Source of the DNA: Thozetella sp. PMI_491
Lineage: Eukaryota > Ascomycota > Sordariomycetes > Chaetosphaeriales > Chaetosphaeriaceae
Reading direction: 5' to 3'
NCBI GenBank assembly: GCA_021432635.1
Contig: MU270031.1
Span: 879,994-943,993 of the forward strand
DNA: 64,000 nt
Shown: piece after piece, positions 19,028-29,282 of the stretch
Numbering within the stretch: the stretch's first letter is position 1
Layout: each line of letters starts with the position of its first letter
Notes under the pieces: model-generated
Database searches by the model: none
Seen by the model: only the letters and a program-made list of their open reading frames with translations
What the model was told of the DNA's origin: nothing
Program-made: the position numbers and the translations under genes

Positions 19028-20833
19028 CTACACTTCGAATATCTCCCCGATGCCTTCTCCGCCGCCTCTCCTGTTTTCCACAAGATCTAGCCGCCAGCCC
19101 TCCCAGTTCTTGAGGGACCGCTTGATCTCCTTGATGCGCTCAAGCCGCTTCTTCTGCTCGTCTTCCTGGGCCCGTCGGAATGCGTCTTCGTCAAACTCGA
19201 AGTCATCGTCCTCCAGTAATTCTTCGTGCTCCCCGCGCCCATGTGCGTTTCCATGCGCCGGGGCCCCGCCAGTGAGGGCATTGAGCCCGCTCGTGAAGAA
19301 GTCCCCGAGCCCGCCGCCGGCTGCTTTACGCAGCGAGGGCGAGCCGCCGCCCAGATCCACGTTTTCGAAGTTCCGCCCGGCCTCGTCCGGCCCGAGCTGC
19401 ATCTCCTTGCGGCGCTCGTGCCAGATGCCGCGCCGCAGGTCCGTGTTCTCGGCCTCGAGCTCGCGCAGCCGCCTCTCGAGCCGTGTCCGTCCCTCGTCCT
19501 CCAGCTCGTCCACACCGTCGTCGTCGCCGCCTCCCTCGGCCGCATCCTTCTTGCGCAGACGCGCGGCCTCGGCCTCGGCCCGCTCCAGGTCCTTGGTGAG
19601 CTGCTCTTTGTCACGGCGCAGTGCTTGCGTCCGCCCATCGTGTTCCTTGTGCAACGTCTGCAGGGTAGACACTTTCTTCTCGAGCGCATCCACCTTCTTG
19701 GCGAGCTCATCCCGCTCAGCCGTCGCGTCGGTAGCCTGCTTCTGTAGAGCGCGCACCTGCGTCTCGGCCGAGGCGCGGGCGCTACCTTCGCGCACGGCCT
19801 TCTCGCTCGTGCGGTCTAGGTTACGCTTCAGGTCAGCCAGCTCGCGCTGGGCCAGGGCTGCCGCTTTCTCGGCGCGCGCGAGCTTCTCCTCGAGGGCCGT
19901 GATCTGTTCCGACGGCGTCGAGGCTGACACCGACAGCCGCTCGACCTGGGCGCGCAGGCGCGACATCTCCAGTTCCATCGTCTCAATAGTCATTGACTTG
20001 GACCGCAGCTGGGCCTCGACCTCGGATGGTGGGCTGGACATAGAGATAGAGGGCGAAGAGCCGTGACGGCCGCCGGAGCTGCCACGGGATAGCTGCGACT
20101 GGAGCTGGGCGTTTTGGCGCTGTAGGGCGGCCACCTCGTTTTTCTAAGAGAAGGCAAGGTTAGTACGGAGCTATGAAGACCCAGCATAGTAGGGTAGGGG
20201 TAAGCGCACCAGCTTCTCGGCCTCGCTGTCCGGGCTACCGGCCTTGCCTCCCACAACCCCATCCGACTCCCGGAGAGTGTCAAGCTCTTCCTCGGCCTTC
20301 TGCCATCGCTTTTCCGAGTCGGATGCCTCCTTGGCGAGTCGCTTGTTCTCCTTCTCGAGCTCCTCGATCCGTGACACCTGCTTGCGGTAGATGTCGGGCG
20401 CCGTCTCGCCGTCAGGGCTGAAGAGGCCCGGAGACAAGGGGCCGCCGCCAGTCGAGATGGATGGCTTGCGGAACGAGGCTGATCGAGCCTTAGACTGCTG
20501 GGAGAGGGAAGGGGTCTGGAGAGGCGAGATCGGCTCGGCGGCATCTTCCTTCTCCTTGTCGCCTGTGTCCTTCTCCTCGTCGACGGGCTTGGCTTCTTCG
20601 ATCGCAGGCTGGGGTTCCTTGGGACTGTCGGCGGCGGAGCTGTCGGCGGCGGGCTCGTCCTTCTTTCCGGACTTCTTGGCCATAGCCTTCTTGCGTTGTT
20701 CCAGCTGGAAGGGCCAGGTAAGCAGCTTGCACTTCGCCTACAAGCGCCTATGAACGGCAGGGATGAGGAGGAAGGGTACCTTCTTCTTAGCCGCAGCCAG
20801 CTTTTCGGCCTTGATCTTTTCGTCGTCGGGCAT
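19028..20833 (-). CDS. golgin-like coiled-coil protein (fungal 'M protein repeat' family)
   Basis: Three exons (20833-20780, 20704-20210 and 20143-19028) give 554 residues, all phase 0. The start MPDDEKIKAEKLAAAKKK is a basic amphipathic helix like the N-termini of GM130/Bug1-type golgins. A Ser/Pro-rich stretch with SLSQQSKARSASFRKPS follows. Long heptad coiled coils then run from about 110 to 450 (RIEELEKENKRLAKEA, ALEEKLARAEKAAALAQRELADL, ALEKKVSTLQTL). The C-terminal signature is DFFTSGLNALTG, an acidic patch, then KRSLKNWEGWRLDLVENR. A role in Golgi tethering is inferred from this architecture. The 18-codon first exon is needed to supply the family N-terminus. Confidence 0.75.
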
Positions 20834-21353
20834 CTTGAGAGCTTCGAGTTTCCTTGGGATTAATGCAACGGGTGAGGCACTGTCGGGTTGTACGTCTCGG
20901 ATGGGCTGGCGAGCGCAATGGCGAGTGGTGCACTTTCCGGGTGCGGTCGGGTTATGCAGATGACGTGAAGCTCGTGAAGCTCAGATCGCAACAGCTGGCA
21001 TCTGGGTGGAGCTGATACAACGTCCGTGCTGGGGTACCCCTGTCAGGTGGCCTGTGACGACACCCGGACGGCCTCTTTGGGAGGCTGGGAGGCTGGAGCT
21101 CCGGAAAGATACACCTGCAGCACCACCCGCATCGTCAAAAGGGGGAGAGAAAAAGACTCAGTTCCACCACCCCAATTCTCCTCAATTCCACGGCAAGAAA
21201 GAACTCGGACGCGTGGCGTGAAAGGTAATTCGCGCCGGTTCAAATTCTAACCCGCCGTTGCACCTGCCGGAAGCATCGTCGCTTCCCTTCGGTTACCCAA
21301 TCCCGAGCCAGCACCACAAGGCAACGATCGCCCTTTTCGGCTCCAGACCCATA
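20834..21353. promoter_or_regulatory. divergent promoter, golgin-like gene / small conserved protein
   Basis: A 520-nt spacer between two divergent start codons. No box is clear enough to name. Confidence 0.4.
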
Positions 21354-21893
21354 ATGGCATCGCTCCCGAGCCAGCATCCCTCTCTCGCCCTCCACCTTAC
21401 CGATCGAGCCCTCACGCCCATCATATCGACCTCGAATGGTGGAAATCCGGACCAACAGGCCGCGCTCGACGCCCTGGCCTCGACGGCCCTCGCCGCCCAT
21501 GCCTCAGCCTTGCGCCTCGAGCTTGGTCATCCGGTGCGCGTCATGGTCGAGTTCGAGGACAACGGGCCGCTCGTGCTGAGCTCGCTGCTGGACCCCGAGG
21601 TCATGGCACAGCCCGCACCGCTGCTCAATGGGAGCCAGGATTCCGCCGAGAGCCAGCGGACCGAAACCACCCTGGTCGACATCCACACCGGAGCCGAGCA
21701 CGCCGAGCAGAGCGACGGCTCGCACGACTCGCTGCATGCGACGCCAATCTTAGTCGGGGTGGTCGTTGCGCCGAGCGGCGACCATGCTCCCGAGGCCCGG
21801 AGGGCAACCTCGAGGCTCGAGAGGGTCGGCAAGCAATTTCAGGACGCCCTAGTCGAGGAGCAGAGGCAGGATCACGAGGGCGGCGGCGACTGA
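21354..21893 (+). CDS. small conserved fungal protein, function unknown
   Basis: A single exon of 179 residues. The first 90 are compact and hydrophobic-patterned (LALHLTDRALTPIIS, ALDALASTALAAHASALRLELG, VRVMVEFEDNGPLVLSSLL). A polar linker follows, then TPILVGVVVAP and a charged helix (EARRATSRLERVGKQFQDAL). The alternation resembles small roadblock/longin-like proteins such as the EGO/Ragulator subunits, but this is only a fold impression. An in-frame ATG at 21258 would add 32 residues of lower quality; the start at 21354 was preferred because MASLPSQHPSLALHL opens the ordered region. Confidence 0.6.
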   Translation: MASLPSQHPSLALHLTDRALTPIISTSNGGNPDQQAALDALASTALAAHASALRLELGHPVRVMVEFEDNGPLVLSSLLDPEVMAQPAPLLNGSQDSAESQRTETTLVDIHTGAEHAEQSDGSHDSLHATPILVGVVVAPSGDHAPEARRATSRLERVGKQFQDALVEEQRQDHEGGGD

Positions 21894-22983
21894 GAAGTAT
21901 AACGCCGCTCGTTCATGAACCACCGGCAAGGATCGACGTCGGCATGGTCCTTCTAGCCGTCCTTGCCGTCCTCCTCGAGTCTGACTAGGATGGCAGTTCT
22001 GAAGGGCTCCCCCACAGTCCATCCAGCTACCTGCCCCCTTGCTCTTGTCCGTCGCCACAGCCTCGGTCTCGCCCCTATTCCATACCAAGTCCTGGAAACT
22101 GATCCGAACAACCTTGCGCCTGTCTGCCAATTAGCCCTCGTGGACCGTTTTGGCGCCTCTGTTTCAGAGATCCGTCGCTGGCCATGAGATGGTGTGGTCC
22201 AGTCAGAAACGAAGTTTACCCAATGCCATGAGCCATCCGCTCAGGGTCGAAGATGTGAATATCTGTCGCACTATCTACCGGAAGATGGATGCTATTGCCA
22301 TTACCGGGCTCCATAGTTGCGACATGGTGTAGCTTTACCTAAGGCCACGCTCACCCTATACCTCAGTGATAGCGAGCCCATTCCGATTCGTGGTTGTTCG
22401 CATCATAGATTAAGCCCCATCCTTCCAAATTCATCCTCCGGGGCAGAGCATACACTAGAAGCGGTGGTCACTATCGTCTGATATGATATCTTTACCTATG
22501 CCGGAATCCAGGCACATAGAGCCAGGAAGACTCGCCCATATGCTGGACGAAATTCATGGTCGCTAGTCTTGAGCAGAGCCAATTGAGGAAGCAGCGTGGC
22601 CATGCCCCGCATGTCGTGGGTGGTATATTGTCTCGTAACTAGTGAAAGCGCCTGAATAACAATAGAAAAATATCCCAACCATGGCCATAATATGCGTTCA
22701 TCCCTCACATCAAGTGCCGAAGGCCAATAGGTGAGAGAGGATAGTCGCCTTTGTCCATGCCTAACTTGTATAAACTTCAAGAAGTTTCTAAAGAGAAATG
22801 CCGAGAATAGTAACGATAAAGAAATGGAAGAGGAAGTTTGTTACGCAGCAAGGGTTGTCGCGGGTCGAATCGAGGCTAGTGTTAGATCCAGCTTCCTTCG
22901 AAAGAAGCAAGGCCGCGAATTTTGAGGTGCTTGGACTTCGTGTTAGATAATTACACTACTCGAACTAGCCAAGGTAATGCGTT
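21894..22983. other. 1.1 kb region with unresolved 3' exons of the next gene
   Basis: No independent gene is clear. On the minus strand, short open stretches after the GTAAGT donor at 22984-22989 may hold the remaining C-terminal exon(s) of the gene starting at 24031. None could be fixed with confidence. Confidence 0.3.
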
Positions 22984-24031
22984 ACTTACATCTCGAGAGA
23001 AAAAGTACACCGGATTCCAGCGAAGATCCTGGTGTCTTTGCCACTTGGCGCCGTCTTCTTCCCCGTCGAAGGGAGTGTCCAGATCCCGCGCCGTCAAGAA
23101 CTGTATGTCTCTCACCCCAAGCCCGTCGGTCTTAAGGTACATGTACTCGAGGTCATCGGATCGTTTCCCGTGCAGGATGAGCTCGAGCGGGCCGTCGCTT
23201 GAAGCGGGCAGGTTCTCTAGGTTTGCTATGTATCGGCGCCCGTCAATCCACACATACTCAGCGTACACGTCCTGCGACGTCTTGACTAGCACCCTGCCCT
23301 CGGCCTCGTTCTGCAGCGACCGGACCAGCATCATGGTGGAGATGGCTGCACTTTCGTGGACGAGATAGCCGGCGACATGCTCCCAGATCTGCGACGGGAT
23401 GGGCCGTGAGGTGTGTACCTGCCGCGCCAGCTTGATAGCTAAGTTTCTCTGAAAGAACCTCCAACGGCGCCCGCTACCAGCTCGAGGCAGGATCCCGGAG
23501 TCTCTCGTATAAGGCTGGATGGAACAGGGCACGACGTCCTGGGTAGGGCTCTGCTGCGCCGACATGTCGCGGAACACCGCAGCGAGCCTCTCGCTCCAGA
23601 AGAGGTCGGCGGCAAGGTGCGGGTCGATGTCCCAGCATCCACTGTGGCATACAACCTCGGCGCCATCTCCAAAGTGCTGCCAGCAGTGAGTTGTACAGAG
23701 ATGCAGGTTGATGTAGTGGAAATCATGGCGCCGGAGGGTAACCCGCCTGTTGAGCTCGAATGTGAATGTCCTGGACGCAAAGGTCTCTTCTTCGTCCCGG
23801 AATACTGTCTATCTCGTTAGCTCCATGCACAACGGTTTACTGGTATTAGGGGCGGTGCTAGCGAGCAAGGGACCACCGACCAGCCTTCAGGGTCTCGCCA
23901 GGGAGGAACGGGAACCGACAGAGTCGGCACACCTTCCCTTGGACACAGGCATTTTCCGGATCAACGAGGAACGGCACGTTAGTTTCTCCCGGATCGTAAA
24001 CGGGGCGCCGTCGAACCTGGCCTTGCTCCAT
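22951..24031 (-). CDS. uncharacterised Cys/His-containing fungal protein, 3' end uncertain
   Basis: I do not recognise a named domain. Exon 1 (24031-23881) starts MEQGQVRRRPVYDPGET and carries CVQGKVCRLCRFPFLPGETLKA. Exon 2 begins at 23804 and continues VFRDEEETFASRTFTFELN. It then has a Cys/His group (HDFHYINLHLCTTHCW, VVCHSGCWDID) suggestive of metal binding. The middle part (LEYMYLKTDGLGVRDIQFL) resembles large families of fungal proteins of unknown function. The first donor, GTCGGT, is weak but restores frame. Reading through to the stop at 22951 passes a textbook donor (GAT^GTAAGT at 22990/22989), so the real protein probably continues in a further exon. The ATG at 24031 is divergent from the HET gene. 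Confidence 0.5.
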
Positions 24032-24703
24032 CGCTCGCGGCTATGGGGGCTGCAGTTGCTCTGGGACGCAGTATATAGAAAAGGAGGTCTGAGGCGGCAT
24101 AGCAGCATGTGAGGAGAAGCGGAGGAAAGGAGGGAGAGCCGCCAAGCGAGTTTAAAAAAGTTATGGCATTTCATCGCGAGTATAGTGTCTACTTCGAATA
24201 TTTATCTGGCATGCTGCGAGTAACGTGGCTGTGAGACACCACCCGCGGAAGACTAGCATACAGTGTGGTGAGCAATTCCACACACCGTCAGCTCTCAATC
24301 CTCATAAATATCGGCGTAGCGAATTCTAGGGCAGGCTATGAATATATTTCGGGGGCAGCGTGCGACAACAGACGGTGAGATAAACACGTGGTGCCTCGCT
24401 TATCTCGACAGAAGATGCGTCAAGTTCTTCCTATTCAGTACATTAGCTTCCACGTGTTGAAATTGTCGAGAATGCACTCCGTGCGGTTTACCTCGATTGT
24501 GCCTCGTCTCGGGCTTCTAGGAGCTCATCAGCTGAGCCTTGTGCGCCCATATCGACACATCATTTGTCCAATCCTTGGACGCCTATCAACTATCAACCCA
24601 ATACAACACAGCCACCTTTAAAATACTTCTACACAACCCTTCTTTTCCAGCTCGGTAGCCCTTCAAAGTCTACCAGTGACTATACGTGCCTTGTTTAGAT
24701 AGG
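24032..24703. promoter_or_regulatory. divergent spacer before the HET gene
   Basis: 672 nt between the divergent starts at 24031 and 24704. No gene or obvious TATA box. Confidence 0.35.
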
Positions 24704-26707
24704 ATGCGATTGCTTCACTCGACAACAAAAGAGCTGAAAGATTTTGTCGAAGGCTCCACGCCTCCTTTTGCGATCCTCTCACACACCTGGGGCGCTGATG
24801 AAGTGAGTCTGCAAGAGCTCAAGGCCCTCACAACTTTCCAAGACGATGCCTCTTCACACCCACTTCGGTCGACTGAAGGCTATCGCAAAATCGACGGCTG
24901 CTGTGCGTTAGCCCGCAGCAACGGCCTGGAGTGGGTTTGGATCGACACCTGCTGCATCGACAAGACAAGCAGCTCAGAGCTTTCAGAAGCAATCAACTCC
25001 ATATTTCGATGGTACAAAGAGTCAAGCGTTTGCTATGTCTATCTCTCAGATGTGGCTCTTCCTGAGCAGGTCCAATTGCCGGAGTCCAGCTTCCGCAGAT
25101 CTCGGTGGTTCACGCGAGGTTGGACCCTGCAAGAGCTAGTTGCTCCCAAAGTCGTCAATTTTTACGGCAGCTCTTGGGAATTCATCGAAACGAGGTCTTC
25201 GCTCCGGGACCTTCTACACGAAATCACAGGAATTCCGGCCGCTGTTTTCATCAGCAAGTCTTTGCATGATGTCAGCATTGCACAGCGCATGTCTTGGGCG
25301 GCCAAGCGACAGACTACAAAAGTCGAAGATTGGGCATACAGCTTGCTAGGATTGTGCGACGTGACTATGCCATTGCTTTATGGAGAGGGCGAAAAGGCCT
25401 TCCAGAGGCTGCAGGAGGAGATCATTAAGCAGAGCAATGATCAGTCCATCTTCGCTTGGGGCTTCGGTCTATCCTTGCCAGATAATGGGGAAGATGAGGT
25501 CGATGAGGCCAACCACACACCTCTCGCCAAATCGCCGGCCGACTTCGCCCACTGCGGTCAGGTCATCCCTTGCCAGGCTTGGCAACCTTCGGATGCGACA
25601 GGCTTCGAAAAGGTCAAATTGGGAATACGAATCGAGCTCCCAGTCGTGCTCGAGAGGCATGAAAAGCTCGATTACACGATATTCGGCCTTCTTAACTGCC
25701 GTATCGCGACTAACTTCACGGATTTGATCGCCATCCCGATCGCATGCTCAAGAAACAAACTGTTTAGGGTGGGCAAGGATATATGTGCGGAGCGTACACG
25801 ACGTTGCCGGCCAAAGCTATACAATTACATGCTCTACTCCGGTCGAGCATCTATGTACACCATAATTATGACCCACGACCGGCTCTTGAGGAATAAATCC
25901 ACCAGTGTTATGACAGCCTCATTAATGAGAGATCACCGCAATTTTCCCGGCTTTGTCAAAAACATTCTCGTTGACCAACGCGGAGATTTGAACCTTGTCT
26001 CTGCACAACTTCATCCTTCTCTGGATCTGATCCAGGCAGACGGGTATTCCGTCATCTGCGAAGAGACGACAAATGGCTTTTCAACCCCGCGAACAGCCAT
26101 CTTTCAGTACGATCCCGCTTCCAAGTCGAACCAAAAGGAGGAAACTTTATTCCTCCAGATTCGATTTTGGAAAGCGGAAATGTGGGAGACAGGATTTCAA
26201 TGCCGTATCGCAGCCCATCCCGGCGATGTGACTCTGGAAGATATGTCCACCGACGATCTTGACAAGCTAGATTGGAGCCAAAAGATACTGGGCAAAACGT
26301 TAACGGCTACGGTGAGCACATGGACACGCTCTAAAAGGATCATGGGTGTGCCAACTAGCGTGGTCGTATTAGCCTGTACCACCTCTACTACTAAAGTTAC
26401 CCTTGAAAGCCATGTTTTTCACGACTGGAGGATATCAGATCTTTCTTTTCTCCTTCAGCTGCAATTTCTTATGATCAAGGCCAATGCGTTTATAATTTTT
26501 AAACTCTTGGTCTTAGTGACGTTGGTCGGAATATCCATAATCTGGCCAATTATGTACTCTCTACCGTGGCTCTTCTCATTTACACTTGCCACATTCATTG
26601 CATATGTTTCCTTATCTAAGACTACTTTTCAGGTCCTACGGCGGCTCTGGGCTGGAGGGTTAGCTATTAGCTTTGCCTGGACGATTTATTTCCGTCCTAC
26701 TCGTTAG
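24704..26707 (+). CDS. HET-domain protein with hydrophobic C-terminus
   Basis: HET-domain proteins mediate heterokaryon (vegetative) incompatibility and related programmed cell death in filamentous fungi. The single exon encodes 667 residues. The domain is of the HET-E/HET-D type: MRLLHS at the very start, AILSHTWG (23-30), WVWIDTCCIDK (77-87), SRWFTRGWTLQELVAP (133-148), and KVEDWAYSLLGLCDVTMPLLYGEG. A central region of unknown fold follows. The last 80 or so residues (about 586-667) contain two or three hydrophobic stretches likely to span membranes (FKLLVLVTLVGISIIWPIMY, FSFTLATFIAYVSL, GGLAISFAWTIYF). Most HET proteins lack such a tail, so membrane anchoring is an unusual inference here. 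The start at 24704 gives the canonical MRLL beginning. Confidence 0.93.
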   Translation: MRLLHSTTKELKDFVEGSTPPFAILSHTWGADEVSLQELKALTTFQDDASSHPLRSTEGYRKIDGCCALARSNGLEWVWIDTCCIDKTSSSELSEAINSIFRWYKESSVCYVYLSDVALPEQVQLPESSFRRSRWFTRGWTLQELVAPKVVNFYGSSWEFIETRSSLRDLLHEITGIPAAVFISKSLHDVSIAQRMSWAAKRQTTKVEDWAYSLLGLCDVTMPLLYGEGEKAFQRLQEEIIKQSNDQSIFAWGFGLSLPDNGEDEVDEANHTPLAKSPADFAHCGQVIPCQAWQPSDATGFEKVKLGIRIELPVVLERHEKLDYTIFGLLNCRIATNFTDLIAIPIACSRNKLFRVGKDICAERTRRCRPKLYNYMLYSGRASMYTIIMTHDRLLRNKSTSVMTASLMRDHRNFPGFVKNILVDQRGDLNLVSAQLHPSLDLIQADGYSVICEETTNGFSTPRTAIFQYDPASKSNQKEETLFLQIRFWKAEMWETGFQCRIAAHPGDVTLEDMSTDDLDKLDWSQKILGKTLTATVSTWTRSKRIMGVPTSVVVLACTTSTTKVTLESHVFHDWRISDLSFLLQLQFLMIKANAFIIFKLLVLVTLVGISIIWPIMYSLPWLFSFTLATFIAYVSLSKTTFQVLRRLWAGGLAISFAWTIYFRPTR

Positions 26708-27921
26708 TCTTGGTAGTTTTCCGACACCATCCTAGTTTTCGGTTTCTTAGTTTTACTGGTTGATATTTTAGCCAGACTATAACATGTATAGATATATGAA
26801 GTATGGTATACACAAAATCTGACGAGACTGTGCAGCCGTACCATGATAAACAAGGGAGCTAGCTGGAAAGCCAGCTAAGAGAATATGTGCCAAGCAAGCA
26901 TCTGCGCTTAGAACCTATCTTTTCATTCACTCCCTTTACCGACTTGAATTAGCCTTAATATGTATCGTGTTGCAGTGAAGATAATGACCCTGTTCATATG
27001 CTAGATCCCCTTCCCGGTACCTTCCCACGATGCGTAAAGGAGTGTTACTTGTGTTATCGGACTATAATTCCAATGTTGATGTAAAATTATCTCGCTCCTT
27101 AAAGTTGGGCAAGAATTAAAGAAACGGATACCCTTGTGGGAAATTATATACAAATTAAGAGACCTCGGATCTGAAGAAGCCCCCACATGGCTCTATTGCT
27201 GGTTCATAACATTAGTTTCTCCACAAATATTACTACTCGAGCGAGCAGACTTGAAGCTACAACTTGGAGCTAGTGCCTAGAAATTTCTTCTTGACTGTAA
27301 TAGACAAATATAATCGGAAATGGTCTTGCTTCGTACATCATATCTTCTTCGTTCCTTTCGACAAAAAGCCAACGTACAAGTTTATCTATGTCGAGATTGA
27401 AGATAGGTAAGTCCTAGGTATATCATGGGTCTATGGGGAGAAAAAGAAAAAAAAAGGGGGGGGGGGGGGGNNNNNNNNNNNNNNNNNNNNNNNNNNNNNN
27501 NNNNNNNNNNNNNNNNNNNNNNNNNNNNNNNNNNNNNNNNGGGGGGGGGGGGGGGCTTAGCCGACCACCAGATCGTCAAGCTCACGAGAGAACCGGTGAC
27601 CTTATACGTCCCGTACTAAGTGTGCCTCGTCACCATTTCTTCTCAGAGCGAGAATTTTTTTGCCGGATTCCATGCTTGCTCCTATTTCATGAGGATGTAA
27701 ACTGCGGGGAGAGCAGGTTACCGTGCCTGTGTTTCCCTTTTAACCGTGCCGTGGTTTGGCGGCTTTCCAACGGTGTGTTACCAGGTCGCGAGAAGAATAT
27801 AAGCAACGATGATTTTACCAACTGAGATTGAACAGGACTTTCCGTTTGCCTCCGCAAAACCTCACCCTAGAACCGCCACCCAGAAGCTCCCGCATATCTC
27901 CTAGAAAATCTGAACTGCAAA
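26708..27921. other. AT-rich spacer containing the assembly gap
   Basis: About 1.2 kb without a credible gene, interrupted by 70 N. Anything lying in the gap is unknown. Confidence 0.4.
27456..27555. other. assembly gap flanked by G homopolymers
   Basis: Fifteen G (27456-27470), 70 N (27471-27540), then fifteen G (27541-27555). A long G tract or poor sequence through one probably broke the assembly, and the true length is unknown. Open frames crossing it are artefacts. Confidence 0.9.
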
Positions 27922-28808
27922 ATGTCGAAACCGGTCGCCATAGTCACTGGCGCAGCCTCCGGGATTGGTCTCGCTATCAGCAAGCACCTCCTGAGCAGAG
28001 GCTACCGGGTGGTGATGGGTGATATCAACAGCGCCGCTGGCAGCCGCGAGGCGGAGAGTCTCGGTTCAGACGCTCTCTTCGTCGCCGCCGACGTCTCTAT
28101 ATACTCTGACCAAGCCGCCCTCTTTCGAAAGGGTTTCGAGTGGGGTGGGCGCCGGCTCGATTTCCTCGCCGCCAACGCCGGGATTGACGACCGCCAGAGC
28201 CTATTCCAAAAAGACCATCCGCTGGACGAGGACGGAAACCCGCTACCTCTGAATCTCAAGACGATCGAGGTGGACCTTGAGGCGGTGATTCAAGGGATGT
28301 GGCTTTTTCGGTACTACCGCAAGCTGAATCCAGTGAGCCCGACGGCAAAGGTCGTGATCACATCTTCTGCAGCTGGCATCTAGTACGTGCAAACGACACC
28401 CTGCTATTGCCGGGTAGCTGGCTGACGTTTTGTAGTCCGGGCACTCTATTCCCTCAGTACACGACGGCTAAGCACGGGCTGATTGGCCTCACCCGCGCAT
28501 CGGCGCCAAATCTGCTGACCGAGGGCATTACCGTGAATGCGCTCTGTCCGGGGGTCATCGAGACCAACTTGATGCCAGTCCATGTCCGCCATTTGTTCCC
28601 GAGGGAGCTACTGACGCCCATGTCGACGGCGTTGAGAACAGTCGATGCTTTCCTGGACGACGACAGCATGACGGGGCAGACAGTGGAGTTCTGCCTCGAT
28701 GAGCTGTACTTCAGGAAGCAGCCAGACTATGCCATGCAAAATCAGAAGGATGTGGCTGCGTTAGACTCAACCTTCTGGACTGAGGCATACAAGAGCAATC
28801 TAGACTAA
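27922..28808 (+). CDS. short-chain dehydrogenase/reductase
   Basis: A classical SDR oxidoreductase using NAD(P)(H) on an unidentified alcohol or ketone. Two exons (27922-28382 and 28436-28808) give 277 residues. The cofactor loop TGAASGIG is at 9-16. NAGID follows beta-4, the catalytic serine is in ITSSAAGI, and the catalytic Tyr/Lys is in YTTAK, just past the splice site. The proline-glycine motif is LCPGVIETNL. Splicing removes a 53-nt intron (donor GTACGT, CTGAC branch site) that would otherwise end the protein just after AAGI. The overall pattern is like 15-hydroxyprostaglandin-dehydrogenase-type SDRs of fungi; the substrate is unknown. It stands alone just after the assembly gap. Confidence 0.9.
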
Positions 28809-29282
28809 AAGGCAAGGGGGCCAGGTCTCTGGTCGGCTAACACGGCGTGTATTGGCGCAAGAGAAGCTACGCCCAAAGGGAGAGGCCCTACCGCAAATTT
28901 CACTTAGTGCTAGCGAGATACGTGTCTGTCAGAATTGTAATGGAACTTGGACGATGATCTCGGGGTCGTTTTAGTGAGGAAGTGATTGCCATCAACCAAT
29001 TCTTGATAACCTATCAAGACACTAATAGAATCTTGAACACGGCCAAGTGTCGAACAAGCCTTCCAAATGTAGATAAAATGCAATCTGTATTAGAGTTTTA
29101 GACTAGAAGTGGCCCAAGCTGCTGTGTTCTCATCTAAGTATAGTCTAAAGGATATAGGTTAAAGGTAGAATATCGTATTATCGTAAAAGGGCCGGTGGCA
29201 CTGCTGCCATTGACATCTCAAGAAGCGTGGGGAACAGAGAACAAAATGAATCCCTTGAGACATCGATCCGTGCCTACAAAAA
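28809..29282. other. spacer between convergent genes
   Basis: 474 nt between the SDR and SAC-phosphatase 3' ends. Nothing recognised. Confidence 0.35.

Noticed and set aside
19050-20066. 338-codon Ser/Arg-rich frame antisense to the golgin-like gene
   Set aside because: Shadow of the coding strand with biased composition; the minus-strand exons explain the region.
21225-21250. GGTTCAAATTC resembling a tRNA B box
   Set aside because: No A box, no acceptor stem pairing and no cloverleaf could be drawn around it.
27382-27825. Glycine- and proline-rich open frames crossing the N run
   Set aside because: Created by the G/C homopolymers and undefined bases, not by real coding sequence.
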